This document shows, piece by piece, positions 22,680 through 34,959 of a stretch of 64,000 nucleotides of DNA. This DNA comes from Nautilus pompilius (Eukaryota; Mollusca; Cephalopoda; Nautilida; Nautilidae). The first letter of the stretch is position 1, and each line of letters starts with the position of its first letter. The notes beneath the pieces are model-generated. The model ran no database searches, was not told where the DNA came from, and saw nothing but the letters and a program-made list of their open reading frames with translations. Location: assembly GCA_018389105.1 (NCBI GenBank), contig JACATO010002730.1, forward strand, positions 4,570,501-4,634,500, given 5' to 3'. A program made the position numbers and the translations under genes.

Positions 22680-25600
22680 CTTGCGAGTTTCAATATGGTG
22701 TGTGCGCTCGAGCAACAACAATCGCTTTGCCTCGGCTTTCTCCTTCCGTTCCAATCATCTCAAATAGCGGTCAACCATCTCTTTAGTCTCAGAATGACCA
22801 GGCATGTCCACTCATTCCAACTTTGATTCAATATTTGTCAACAAACATCGTCCTTGTTGTTCTGAATAGCCAACAACATCTGAAACAATTCACCCGTTTT
22901 AATTTGCCTAACCCATTCGTGTACAGCCGCTGCGTCTTGAAATCTGTCTCAAAATTCGAACAGGTTCCCCTCCCTGTCTCATCACTCGCCACTGCCGTTA
23001 TTGGATTGTTCCTCTTCGTGTAATCTTTCTTGCCAGAAATTCCGCCAGCTGCTGCGTTGAAATGTTTTTTTTTTTTTTTTACCGCGCTCCACCGGGTCTG
23101 TACAGCGCATCTTTGATCGTCAAGCTCTTCTAGTAGCGCAGCGAACTTTGCTTTGTTGAAAACAAACAATTTCTCTGGGGTAAGCGGCAAGAGAAACGCT
23201 TCAGGCCCTACAGGGCCCTTTGACCCCGTCGGCCACATAAGCCCTGCCATATTGGGACGTTTAAAAAAAAAAATACTCCGACGCGCGTATTCTTTAATAT
23301 TAACGCTTTGCCACCTGAAAAGCAGTCCTGTTATCAAAGATGAACAAACCCCAGGAATGTTATCATTCTTCAAATGCTTCTGGATAACCGGCACAAATTT
23401 TTGCATCAAACCAATTCTCGAACATCGAAGCCCTCCCCCTGGTTTTGTAGACTACTGGTAGAGCATTGCGATTAATGCTCTTCAGGGATCGATTATTTTT
23501 TTGATTTCCTATTAATCATCGACCGTATTCTGTAAATCTTATTTCAGCGAACGCCAAGATTATTACCTTTTCTTTGATCTGCTTGTATTCAGGTGATGTA
23601 TGTTCGTATTTAACTGCCAGCGTATTAGGGGAAAAAGGGCTTCCCAGTAATACTGTTATACACCTGGTCGGGTACCCGAGTTCCGTAACAATATTCTTAA
23701 GGTTTCCCAGGAATCCAGTAATAATATCATTGTCTCCAGAGTGATGGTCATTCTGAAATGGCAGGTTTCCTGAATCAGTAACGTTACTTGAATTTTACAA
23801 GATATCCAAAACTGGCTTGCGGATTTTCAAGTGCATCTCAATTCAGGAAGTGAAGATGAAGCCTTTGAAGATAAAATAGCTTCGGATATTGGTTATCGAG
23901 TTCATCTCTTTTTTTTTATTTCTTTTGGTAAAACCTTCGATACAAGACTGTTTGTTATCATCATTCGAGCCGTTCTCGATTCATTCCGTTCGAATTCACT
24001 CGAGAATGCCTTCAAGTTTTCCACATTTGATCTCAAGCCACTGGCAGTAGTTTTGCCAACTCAGCCAATTCTGATACCGCTTCTCCCTTCCCCAGTCTCC
24101 CTACAAGCTGGCGTTTCTGTTCAAGTGATAAATAAGCTGCCTCACAGAACTGAAGCACACCAAATAGAAACGCGTCAATCTGAACATAAAAACAGAGAGG
24201 CCAGACGGCGAGTGTCAGAGCCGAACGACCTCTGCGTCTGTAATCGACAGCTCCTGCGTCGGTTGCCGCTCAACAGACTGCATCCTCGAGTGTCCGAAAT
24301 GTGCGCGCGCACGTGTTTGCGGGGATACGCAGAGAGGTGGGAAGTGCGACGGCCTGCCACAGCTGTCGTCACTCGATTCCGACGAGACGAGCCGGGCTAA
24401 GATAAAGCGTCGTCGACCGTCACGATGCGAAAAGTAATCGATGCACTAGCGTTTATAATTTTTCAGAGAACCACACCCTTAACGTCTTCTCCAAGTGTTT
24501 GGAGGGTGTGGTCCGAAGTATCCCTGACGTTACTATCCCTTTATTGGCGGGGCTGCGCGATCGGAACCTACACGGGTATGACGACCAACAGCTATTTCAA
24601 ATCCGATGCAAAATTTCTCTAAAAGGTTCTAGCCATTTTCTCGATCGAAATACATCTGGGGGTTGCTGACCGATATATCACTGAGTAAATTAAAAGTAGT
24701 TTTTTTTTTCTTCTCCCCTTTCTTGACCGAATGAATTCGAATTATACTTTTTCTAAGTGCTCTTTTTGACAAGACCCATCTCTCATAAGCAGAGGTTGCC
24801 CGCTTTATTGAAAACGATAACTAATGGCTGGTTGAGCCACCTTTTTTCCCAGAATAACTGCGGCATAGAATCCGTAATGCGCTAGAAGGCGTTCTGACAG
24901 ATATCTCCCCATTTGGTCATTAATATTGTAGGGAATGCATGGAGCGAGACAGGATAAAAGATTGCGGTGGTGGATTAATCTTCTATGTTTTCTTCCATAG
25001 ACGCTCACTTGTTCTGAAATCTGAAAATGGTGCTGACGACGAGAAGTTCCGGAATTCCCCCCAGCATGTTCTTTAGACCATGAACGCTTAATGTGAGCAT
25101 AGTGGATTGTGGCGCTGTTGCCTTCAAAGTGGCCGTCCCTACCAGGGTACAGAGGTAGGTGGTAGCATCGCCAAACGCATTTGATTGGCGACAATACTGA
25201 GGCAAACTTTGGGATTCATTCTGCCTTTTAAAAGAAACAATTGGCCCCCGGGGGTAAGCCAGCAAAACATGCCACAACCGTGACACCGTTACCAGGGACA
25301 ACATTTGGAATCACACAGAAGGAGTCGTGCGATTCGTGTGGCATTCCCGAAATCTGTATTCTGCCTTCTGTGGAAAAGAGGGTGAGGCGAGACCCGTGAG
25401 ACCGCTCTACCTTTTGGCCAGGCTTCCTTAGTTTATCGGCTGCTGTCTCACGTCACGCGAAAAGTCTTTTCCTATTGCTAAACGTGATCACTGGCCTACG
25501 TCATGATCTCTTACCGTCATAGACTGTTGGTTACATCCTTCTTAGCAAGGTTCGGCTGGGGATGGGGTAAATTGGTTTACATTTAATACCACCTCCCACT

Positions 25601-25850
25601 CGCTACGCTTTTCTTCTCCCGCTTTTCTTCACATTTTCCCATTGCTGGTAAACTTGAATACCGGATGTTTTTGAGCAGCTTGTCGACGAGACTGTCTTGG
25701 CGACCGTGGCGTCTGTTAAAAGTGCACTCATCATCACGACTATTTGGAACGCACATTAGTGTCTCTGCCATTCCCCTTATGGGGGGGTTAATGACGTCAC
25801 CTTCCACACTCAATGTCTCAGCGCCACGCAGCCTACACTAAACAGCCGCG
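22680..25850. other. CpG-richer, less AT-rich block, no gene recognised
   Basis: About 3 kb with more C, G and CpG than the flanks. The densest CpG lies at 24160-24430 and includes the E-box CACGTG next to a run of GCGC. Long frames occur here (minus strand 22828-23409, 193 codons; plus strand 23831-24400, 189 codons), but they contain homopolymer-derived Lys or Phe runs and no domain I recognise. Fewer stops are expected in such composition. A promoter or 5' exon is possible at 24.16-24.43 kb but is not demonstrated. Confidence 0.4.
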
Positions 25851-27376
25851 AAATGTATTTATATGACAACGCGTGTGTTGATGCACTAAAAGAAAGCAGA
25901 TAAAGGCACACGTTTTCGGTTGATTTAGTTAAAAACAAAACAAAAACACATTATTGTACTACCAAAAATTACAAATGCGTAATTGTCAGAGCAGCAGCCA
26001 TTTTTTTAAAGAGCACGTGCGTCGACATAAACGGACAGCACATAGAATTTTGAAGTTCAAATTTATGGCATTTTAAAGTAAACGCAAACTATACACGACG
26101 TAAATTCAACTACTTAATTTAAATAACTGACTGTAATTTTTTTTTATTAGCAAACTTCGATATATTTTTTGCTTATTCATATCGCAGCACAATAAAAATA
26201 GCTATTGCTTCATTATTGATGAATTATGAAATTCTAGGTATTGTTATTCTGACAGCTTCTGTAGACTTTATTCACTATAAATTTTGAACATGTAATACAT
26301 TTTATTCAAAGCACTCCTTCCTCTCTGGATAACGAATATGATAGAGTTACCTCCTACCCATCATAGGTATCATTATTTAAATATACCATTCAAACTGTCG
26401 GGTAATTTCGGTATTGTTTGTTAAAATAAATTCGTAACATTAAAAAAAAAAAAATTTTGTTTTCATTGCATTTTCTAAGTTAAAATGTAGATACACATCA
26501 TCTGTTAATTGTGCATCGAATCAGCGTAGAAACCGATCATACTTGGGAGACTTTTTCATAGTTTCTACAAAATGTTTAGTCAGTTTCAGCTTGATATATT
26601 CAGATAAAAGTTACTTATAATCAAGTCATGAATTAGTTTCAGAATATTAGCTAAAACTGTAAAAAATGCAAGAAAATAAACAGTAGCTGAAACAGTTACA
26701 TGTCATCGTTAAGTCAAATGAATAGATTGTTCACTAGTGTATCAGTTCACCATAACTCCACCTTATTTTTTGGCTTTATATATAACTGATTAATTGCTAA
26801 GCTCATTAACCATTTTTACTGTACACCTGGGTACATTTGTATCCCATTATTTACCTCTTAAATTCATATTACATACCTTATTTGACGTAAAAACTAACGT
26901 GGTATATGAAGGTTTAAGAGTTTAAAAATATCCTTTTAAAGGTCGTGTGATTTAACATAAAATTCCAAAATTAAAATATATATATTTATATTATTTATTT
27001 CTTATGAATAGAAATAAAATATTTTCTGCTGCTGGAAACCATTTCAGAATTTAGTAAGAAATATTATGTAAAAACATTCCGAAATCTATAAATTTTGACA
27101 ATATTGAGTAGGATATATAGTGAATAAAACTAATAACTGAACACTGCACAATTTTACATTTTATTTCATTCTTTAAAAAATATCCCCTAAAAACATTCAT
27201 AAGACGAAAGGAACAATTAAATAATGCGCGTCTCAGGATGTAATTTTCTTAAACATTCTGTGATCTTCTTGCATGATTTCTGGACGTGTAGGTGACTGGT
27301 ATTTTAGACTGGTTGGATAACTACTGCTCTGCATGCCTGTAAGTCAAGATCTGACTCAGATATTTCATTGTATATA
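25851..27376. other. AT-rich stretch, nothing recognised
   Basis: Strongly AT-rich with few open frames. I see no repeat structure in it up to the left TA of the third Tc1-like element. Confidence 0.6.
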
Positions 27377-27705
27377 CAGTGGCGGAAAAGGTTTAAGAAC
27401 GATGACAAGACAAACGTAATTTGACACTTAAAATAATAAAATAAACATTCTATCATCAGCACTACACTGATATAAATGCTATTTCTTTTCCTTTGAAATA
27501 ATTTATGCATCAATGTGACCAGTAGTAAATATTTTGCATACCCTCGTTTTTCTTACTTTATAACAAAATTTCATGGCGACAAAATTTTGAAAACGAATGA
27601 AACGTATTCTAAATTTTGATGCAACAACTCAATTTTTAGTGATTGAAAAAGATTTTAAAAATCAAGGAAACTATCAGTATTTCGTTGCATAGGCATAAAC
27701 ATTAA

Positions 27706-28592
27706 TTAGTTTTTATACATAGAGTCCACAAGACGAATACACCGATCTGTACGATATCAATCCAAGTCAACTGGATAATTTGGAACAGTTGATCCAAATA
27801 TCTAGGTCTTTTCAGTTTATTAACTTTTTATGTATCGTTCAGTATATTCTTTTATTATTCAAATCAGGTCTTTAAACTGGACACACTGAAACTGAAATAT
27901 TCTGATCTGTAAGATGTTGCTAGATGATGGCGACCGAATGTTTAGGTTCGTTATCATGTTGGAAAATACAGTAGAAAGGAAGGCACTCCTTATAATGTTG
28001 TACTAGCATAATGGTCAGAATGTCCAAGGAAACAAACTGATCCATTATTCTCTGGATACGATAAATAGGGCTTGTTGCATTTTGAAAGAAACTGACTCGT
28101 TCTCTCCTTTGATCGTCGATTTGGTACAGTTTTGATGGAATCCCTCATAGGTGTGACTCACCCTGGTCCACAATTCCGGGGTCCAATAGAGATGGCCCTT
28201 GGCACACTGAAAGTCCTGCGATTCTTAAAGAAAATAAATGGTTTCTTTCTGGAAAAATAACCACCAATTCGAAATCACAAAGTTATTTCTGAACAGTTCT
28301 CGAGAAGACTGGTAGGTTTTCTAAATTCCCTAAAATGTCAACGGATGTCAGGGGCCGGTCCATTTCGAGTATTCGCTTGATATTTCGTTCAGCTCAAGTA
28401 TCAGTTTTTTGGTATCCGTCATTTCAATGATGTTCGTTTTAGTCGCCCATTTGTTCTTACAGATTCCAGGCCAGACAACCAGCCGTTTAACTGCCTACCA
28501 TTTTAGCGGTCTCGGAATACGTGAGTCTCGCTTTGTGCAAATTCACGATCTAAGCGTACCTTCCTAGACTTGAACCAGCTTTTTTTACCCAT
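27706..28592 (-). pseudogene. Tc1-like transposase pseudogene (copy 3)
   Basis: Starts MGKKSWFKSRKVRLDREFAQ at 28592 and retains only islands of a Tc1 transposase: a finger-like start of the helix-turn-helix part, a WTPELWTRVSH piece just before where the first catalytic Asp belongs, the second catalytic motif as FQHDNEPKHS, and the PDLN of the third motif followed by frame loss. Stops are frequent throughout and the end is eroded. It is the most damaged of the four full-length copies, hence probably the oldest of them. Confidence 0.8.
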
Positions 28593-28649
28593 TGTAGAAT
28601 GCTAAAAAGTTGCGCATTGGTTTACTATATTCTATTGGTTTTCCAAATA

Positions 28650-28669
28650 AACACACACACACACACACA
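28650..28669. repeat. (CA)n microsatellite inside Tc1 copy 3
   Basis: Ten AC units on the plus strand within the right arm of the third Tc1-like element. Confidence 0.9.
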
Positions 28670-28913
28670 TTAAAAGCAGTTTACGCTGGCGTTCTTAACA
28701 TTTTGTCGCTATGAAATTTCTTCATAATGTAAGAAAAGCGAGCTAATACAAAATTTTCACCTTCGATGATGTTGATGCATATGTCATTTGGAAAAACAGG
28801 AAATATCTTTTCTATCATTATAATGTCCAGGCTGAAATGTTTATTCTTACACATTTTATGTGTCAATTTATGTTTGTTTTGCCATCTTTCTTAAACCTTT
28901 GTCTGCCACTATA

Positions 28914-31900
28914 TATTAGACATATTACAATTCATTTAATAAAAAATATGCATAAATAAGTTAAGGATTCAATTAGGTGAGGGGATAAACTAAACTGGAA
29001 TAATTATGATGTATTCTTCATTTCAAGTATTTTATTTAATTACTTGATCTTAGCTTTTATGAATTTTTAATTAATTTTTGCATTTTAATATTTTTGTAAA
29101 GTTCAACGGTTATTTATTTCGCCAAGACAGAACTTTTAGCAGATCCACGTACCAATGTTGGCATTAAGAAAAAGTTACGTTGCCATTCCACTTACATCTG
29201 TATTGTAGAGGGCGCTTTGTCCGACCATTTCGCGAAATGGTAAAACGTCGCAGCTGGGAATGTACAAAGTAAACGGAGCAAAAATCTAAAAAAGAAAAAG
29301 CTGGAAAAGAACAGAAAAAGAAAGAAAAAAGGTGGGGAGAGAGAAAAGTTTTATAAAGTTATCAAGAGCTGGTTTGGTGTTTAAAAGTAATCGATACGGA
29401 CATTCAGATGTCCCCTTCAAAAAGTATGTAGGGGTTTCATGCCATCGGGCAAAAGCCTCAGTTTCTCTGTAGATGCGTTAGACAATTTCGCTGCAGGGGC
29501 TTAATTCTTCAAAACAAAGTGGGTGGTCTTTCCTCTGTCAGGGTTTGAAAGCCGTCAAAGAACAAGGAGCTAGCTGATTTCCGTCTTTGGAAGCAGAATG
29601 GTATCGAAGAGCGTCTGTGGTTCAGGTTTTTAATAATATCGGAAGCAAAGCATGCACGGGGCTTTAGGCTAAATTTTAAACAAACAAAGCTGTTTTAATT
29701 TATTATTGTTGCAAAGCGACATTTCGAGTTCGGAGAGAATTTTAGTAATGAAGAAATGAAGACTCGCGCTCTTTTCGAAACGGGATGACCGAACCTCTTG
29801 GTTTTCATAAGTGTTTCGGAATGTTATTCGTCCTGGTAAACCAGGAGCAGCCGCCAACATCGCAGGAGCCTCTAGGTTATTACCAAGACCTGTAAATTAT
29901 CTTTTGTTTGTTAACGGGCTGGAAAAAATTTTAAAAAAATTTAAAAAAAAAAAAAATTTCCAAGACAATTTAAAATGTTAAATATGTTAAAAACACGAAG
30001 CTAATACGAAAATTTAACATCAAATGGAAAAAAAAATTCGTTTTTTTTTTTTTAAATTGCTAGATAATAAAATTTTTTAAAATCTTTGTGTATAAATTTA
30101 TAGAATTGAAACTGCACGTGTTGTTCAGGTGTTTGGATATTTTGTAGGTTTATAAAATTTTGTAGCTTTAATCCATGTCAATTTTTCAGCAATGAATAGC
30201 GAAAATTAACATGAAGAGAAATATATCCGTGGCTTCTGGAAACTTTATCCATTATCGGAGATTTTAATTACGTCTAACGTTTACTAGAATATAGTTTACA
30301 ACGTGCATATATTATTATCGGTAGGTAAAACTATTTACTGATGAACATCTAAATATTTTTTTTAAAGAGAAGAGGAGGCGAAAAGGAACTTATTTTAAGT
30401 CGAGTTTGTTTAAATTAATACATTTATTAGAAGAAATGGTAAGGACTAATTTTGTAACTCTACGTTAGCGAGAATTGAATGGCCTCATTTAGCTCGCTTC
30501 CAACTCCGCTGTTGAAACTCTACGCTTATGTATATTTTCAACTCATTTATGAATTGTTGTGAACGTTTGGTTCTTTTGAAACTTATTTTTATCAAATGAA
30601 CGTTTTATTTAAATTTCTCTAACATACTCTAAGCTCCCGATCGCTACTTTTAAATACCCAGCTTTTGATCGTAAGTGCACCAGAACCTGCACTTTTGTGA
30701 CAAAATAAATAATTTATTAAATATTCTTAAAAAAGAACAATGGAACTTTGTATAAATCTTTGCTAAAGTTAGGCAGATTTCTGTTGCAGTTTTTGTGGCT
30801 GTCTTGTTGCATCTAGGGAATCGTGGATTTCCAATGTCACTTAGTGATCGACAAGGATTTCGTAAAAGCAACAGGACGAAAGACCGTGATTCTATCTAGA
30901 AATAGCCAGTTCGTTTGTGGTAGGTGTTTGTCTTGAATGAATTTTTTTGTGAATTAGCCTGAAGCCCCAAAATAAACATCTCCTAAAATCAACATATATA
31001 TTTTGAAAATACATTAATATACATAATTACGAACATCTTTAAAATCCATTCTAAGGAAAATAGTATTGGTAATAACTTTTGAAACTTTACAGATAAATAA
31101 ATAATAACTAGTTTTCTCTAATATCGCTTTGCCTGTAGCGTTTTGGTAATGTAAACGATAACATCGTGTTTTGATCGGGTTTGTTAAATAGTTTCACGCC
31201 GAACACGATTATTAGTTGGTTTTTCGGCGCCAAAAGATATTAAATATTCATTATGTTTATTGGTTATATTTCTTTTCTCTTGTTAATCAATTTTATCATT
31301 ATTACGACAATCTCGCGTTAGCCGCCCTGCCAGCGATCAATTAACAGAGGAATCTGTCTGCCTTATCTCTCACCGAATCTCGCTGCCACACAAACGCTAA
31401 TCCCTAATAGTCGCAATATGCTTTCTCCAAAGAGATTCGAAGATTTCAGTCGGCCTGGGAAGTGAAACGAAATAAAATAGTTAAACGTTTTATTGAAAAC
31501 TAATGGTAGAGTCAGTCTTTTAAAAAAAAATATTTTTTTTTTTTTTTTTACTTTGGGTTAACGTAATGTTTTTTATTTATTCTTTGCCGATCCGACTTCC
31601 GGATATCATTAAATGGTTAGCCGTCCACGCGTTGCAGATTTGCGGGTAAAGGGTTAATGAAAATGTTTCAGTGGCTTCAAAGACGACAGAAAATATGCAG
31701 TTTGATTTTAAAATATCTGGGGTTACTAATAATGATGGTTTTCATACTGTTCTCAGGGTGGGGGGAGGAGTTACAAATCCATGCGTAAAGAGAAACCACA
31801 AAAGTAGTTTGTAAACTGATCGTTTTATGCCTTTTTTACGTACAGTTCGGCAGGTGTGTAGGAAAGGTCTGTTGACGCCAGTCATTAGCGTGACTCTCCT

Positions 31901-32351
31901 CCGCTTATGAGCGGTTACCAGTATCAAGAAAACTGTGATGGACAGGTTGATGTCGCTAACAGCTTGGAAATTTGCTTGTCCAGTATGAATTTATGCAGGT
32001 GCTATAACACGGTCCATTCTTTCTCGCAGCTTTCCCCCCCTTTTTTTTCCGACATGCGATTGAAAATTTAAATTTTCCTAGGCTAGCCCAGGTACTACAC
32101 AGAAAAACAAACTTACATCACAGAATGATCTAGCCACGATTATCGCCAAAAACGCAGAGTGCTTCGCAGTTGTTTACTCCAAAAATTAACGTATTACATA
32201 CTTTAAAGTCTGTTGACCAAAGTCTTGCTTTGGTTTGGTATAACATTGCACACCTGTTTTAGACTAACTGTTTTCAAACGAACAATCACGAATGGACCTT
32301 GCAAAATTCAGTTGAAAAGACTTCATAATTTAACGACTTACAAGTCATATT
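28914..32351. other. AT-rich stretch, nothing recognised
   Basis: Contains several A and T homopolymer runs (29930-29955, 30030-30055, 31525-31550). Small minus-strand frames at 29669-29860, 30650-30871 and 31742-31927 show no motif. No transposon ends are seen. Confidence 0.6.
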
Positions 32352-32353
32352 TA

Positions 32354-32714
32354 CAGCCGGGACCAAAAGTTTTGTATCACCCCCGTAATTTTATGATTTT
32401 ATCATAAAATATAATTAAATCTGATTAATTTGCATAATAATGTTACGTTAACATATCTAGGTGTGCACTATTTTTTTTTCAGTTTCCGCATACTTAATGA
32501 GAAAAATGACCAAAAATTGTTACATTTTAAAATCTATGCAGATTCATGATTTATGAAAAGACCACATAAATTACGATACACATGGCTCAGAAATATTCAA
32601 AGGCAAGCATTTAGAAGTAGTCAGGTTTAAGGTATCAAGCTGCTTGAGCATCGTTCTTAAGATAGCCCTTTAAAAAAAAATTCTAAGGTGATGCAATACT
32701 TTTAGTCAGGACTG
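32354..32714. mobile_element. Tc1-derived MITE, 361 bp
   Basis: A short non-coding element between TA dinucleotides (32352-32353 and 32715-32716). The left end is CAGCCGGGACCAAAAGTTTT and the right end, read inwards, is CAGTCCTGACTAAAAGTATT; both continue to G/C-ATCACC. From memory, CAGTCCTGACCAAAAG is the end of a widespread Tc1 family, so this is probably an internally deleted or non-autonomous relative. It carries no transposase remnant and none of the full-length elements in the window has matching ends. Confidence 0.8.
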
Positions 32715-32716
32715 TA

Positions 32717-34390
32717 CTTTCGTGTATCTATTTTTTTTCTTTATTAAGGAAAATAACAGTGATACCTACTGTGGAATTAAAGTAATTTTATTTTTAAATG
32801 AATTTGTATCTATATATTTACCTTATCCTGCTGCTCGTATATACAGCGGGTCGGGTTATAAGTGTTTTTCTCCTTAGACAAATATTTACACACATTTATG
32901 GCATAGAAGTCTTTTCGGTCTCTTCTCATTCTCGAAGTGGAGAGGGGCCTCTTGCTTATCCCTTCATCATCCACGTTTTCGGACTCTATGATTCGTAGAA
33001 ATGCCGTAAAAGATCTTTCTTTGAAGTAAAAAAAAAGGAAAATTTCTTTATACCAGAATATATATATATATGGAAAGTAGTACATGGAATGCACACACCA
33101 TGTTAAGATGGTCTCTTCTCTCTTCTTTTTTTCAGTCATTAAAGATTAAGCACAAATGAATTTTCTGCAGAAATGGTGATGTTGTTTGCATGCATAGCCT
33201 TTGTCAGACACGCGTGTGGAGTCGTTATACGTTGTGTTTCTGTGGCAGAAAGTATAACCGGAAATATTTTCGGTTCTTCAGAAAGAGCAGGAGATATTTG
33301 ATAGAATACAGTCTCTTAAGAATTTTAGTCTTGATTTAGCTTTATTCTTGCATCGACGCCAACTATCAGCAACGGAGGATAAAGATAACCGTCTCTCTCT
33401 CGCATTACTGCTGTTGATGAAACTATTCCAATTACTGTGCGAATACTTTGGAATTGGTTTCTCTCACTGCGTGAAAGAAATCAACGGACAGCGAGTTTAC
33501 TGATGGAAGCGCAAGCAAACGGGTGGATATTATTCTTTGCCTGCTAATTAATAAACAGTGTTTTTACTATTTTCCCCCTTTTAATTGCACGCTCATATAA
33601 ATCATACAAGTCAAGCGAAAATCTTATTTAAAAAAAAAAACAACAAACTGATTAATGTTAAAAGATATAACTTAATAAAGAACAAAGAGCTACAAACCCA
33701 AACCTTAACTCGCTCGAGCATTTCGATTAGTTTATTTACAACTAAAAAAATTTCAAGTTTAGGAAAAAAAATTTTGTTTCTTTTTACTTTTTATTACCGG
33801 GATGCAATTAAGTTAAAACGCGGGAAGGTGCAGTCATTTAAATTAAATGAGGTTCATAACATGTTTTTTTTATATATATTTTTTTAATTTTAAAGAAATC
33901 AAGCAATCATATGATTTTTCTTTCTAAACGACTTGCACCTGTGTACATTTTAGGGGAAAAACACCAACGAAAACGAAACGGTTTAAAAAACTGACATCCA
34001 CAATGGTGCCAAATAAATAAAGATAATCGTTTAGAAACTCAAATAATAATCACCAAGGGTTCTAGATATATATAACGAAATTGTAGGTGAACTTACATCC
34101 CGATTCTTTTGGGTTTGGACACTACTGTGATTAAAAGAAAAACAAATTTCAGTTACGCAGAAAAAAACGACAAAAGAGTGGGGAATTCTTTCTTGTATTT
34201 TTCCAATGAGTCTGTTCAAGTAACAGTCACCTTCAGTTACTATTAGATCCCCTGCTTTCAGTATTTTTTCCTTTCTTATAGTATATGACCACAAAATATT
34301 GTAGAAATTGTCAGTTAAACCGGTCTGTTTCTGTTGCATAGCACAACCGGGCATAAAAGACAATCCTCAAGTAAATAAGAACATGCGATC
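32717..34390. other. AT-rich stretch, nothing recognised
   Basis: Overlapping frames on both strands at 32798-33139, and one at 33585-33887, have no motif. A (TA)n run lies near 33056-33072. Confidence 0.55.
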
Positions 34391-34451
34391 TATTATTATT
34401 ATTATTATTATTATTAGGATTATATTATTATTCTTATTATTATTATTATTA

Positions 34452-34483
<32 letters not shown>

Positions 34484-34709
34484 GGATTATTAATTATTAT
34501 TATTATTATTATTATTTATTATATTATTATTTATATATTATTATTATTATTATTTTATTATTATTATTATTATTATTATATTATTATTATTATTCTTATT
34601 ATTATTATGATTATTATTATTATTATTTTATTAATTATTATCATTATCATTATTATCATTTTATCATTATTATCATTATTATTATTATTATTATTATTAT
34701 ATATTATTA

Positions 34710-34770
<61 letters not shown>

Positions 34771-34823
34771 CATTATTATTATTATTATTATTATTATCAT
34801 TATTATCATTATTATCATTATTA

Positions 34824-34859
<36 letters not shown>

Positions 34860-34881
34860 CATTATTATCATTATTATTACA

Positions 34882-34923
<42 letters not shown>

Positions 34924-34959
34924 CTTATTATTATTATATTATTATTATTATTATTATTA
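34391..34959. repeat. (ATT)n array, about 570 bp
   Basis: Plus-strand TTA/ATT trinucleotides with scattered changes: missing bases that shift the phase, ATC units that themselves recur in small clusters near 34640-34680 and 34795-34870, and a few G or C substitutions. Ile-, Leu-, Tyr- or Asn-rich frames on either strand are artefacts of the repeat. Recurrent ATC clusters suggest that imperfect units were re-copied inside the array. Confidence 0.97.

Larger units (their letters stand above)
27377..28911 (-). mobile_element. Tc1-like DNA transposon, strongly decayed copy 3
   Basis: A 1535-bp element with TA at 27375-27376 and 28912-28913. The left end starts CAGTGGCGGAAAAGGTTTAA; the right end, read inwards, starts TAGTGGCAGACAAAGGTTTA. 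The arms match again further in: ATTTTGTCGCCATGAAATTT on the left (read in reverse, around 27560-27590) against ATTTTGTCGCTATGAAATTT around 28705-28727. The terminal inverted repeats therefore extend for about 215 bp. A short (CA)n run (28650-28669) has grown next to the transposase start. Confidence 0.88.

Noticed and set aside
22828-23409. 193-codon minus-strand frame, the longest in the window
   Set aside because: It includes Lys and Phe runs from homopolymers, has no recognisable domain, and lies in a GC-richer block where long chance frames are expected. The opposite strand is open over part of it too.
23831-24400. 189-codon plus-strand frame
   Set aside because: Its first half is hydrophobic sequence from T-rich DNA and its second half Arg-rich sequence from the CpG patch. 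No domain or conserved motif; composition explains it.
32831-32875. TACAGCGGGTCGGG near a (TA) run, resembling a Tc1-type end
   Set aside because: I could not find an inverted partner within several kilobases.
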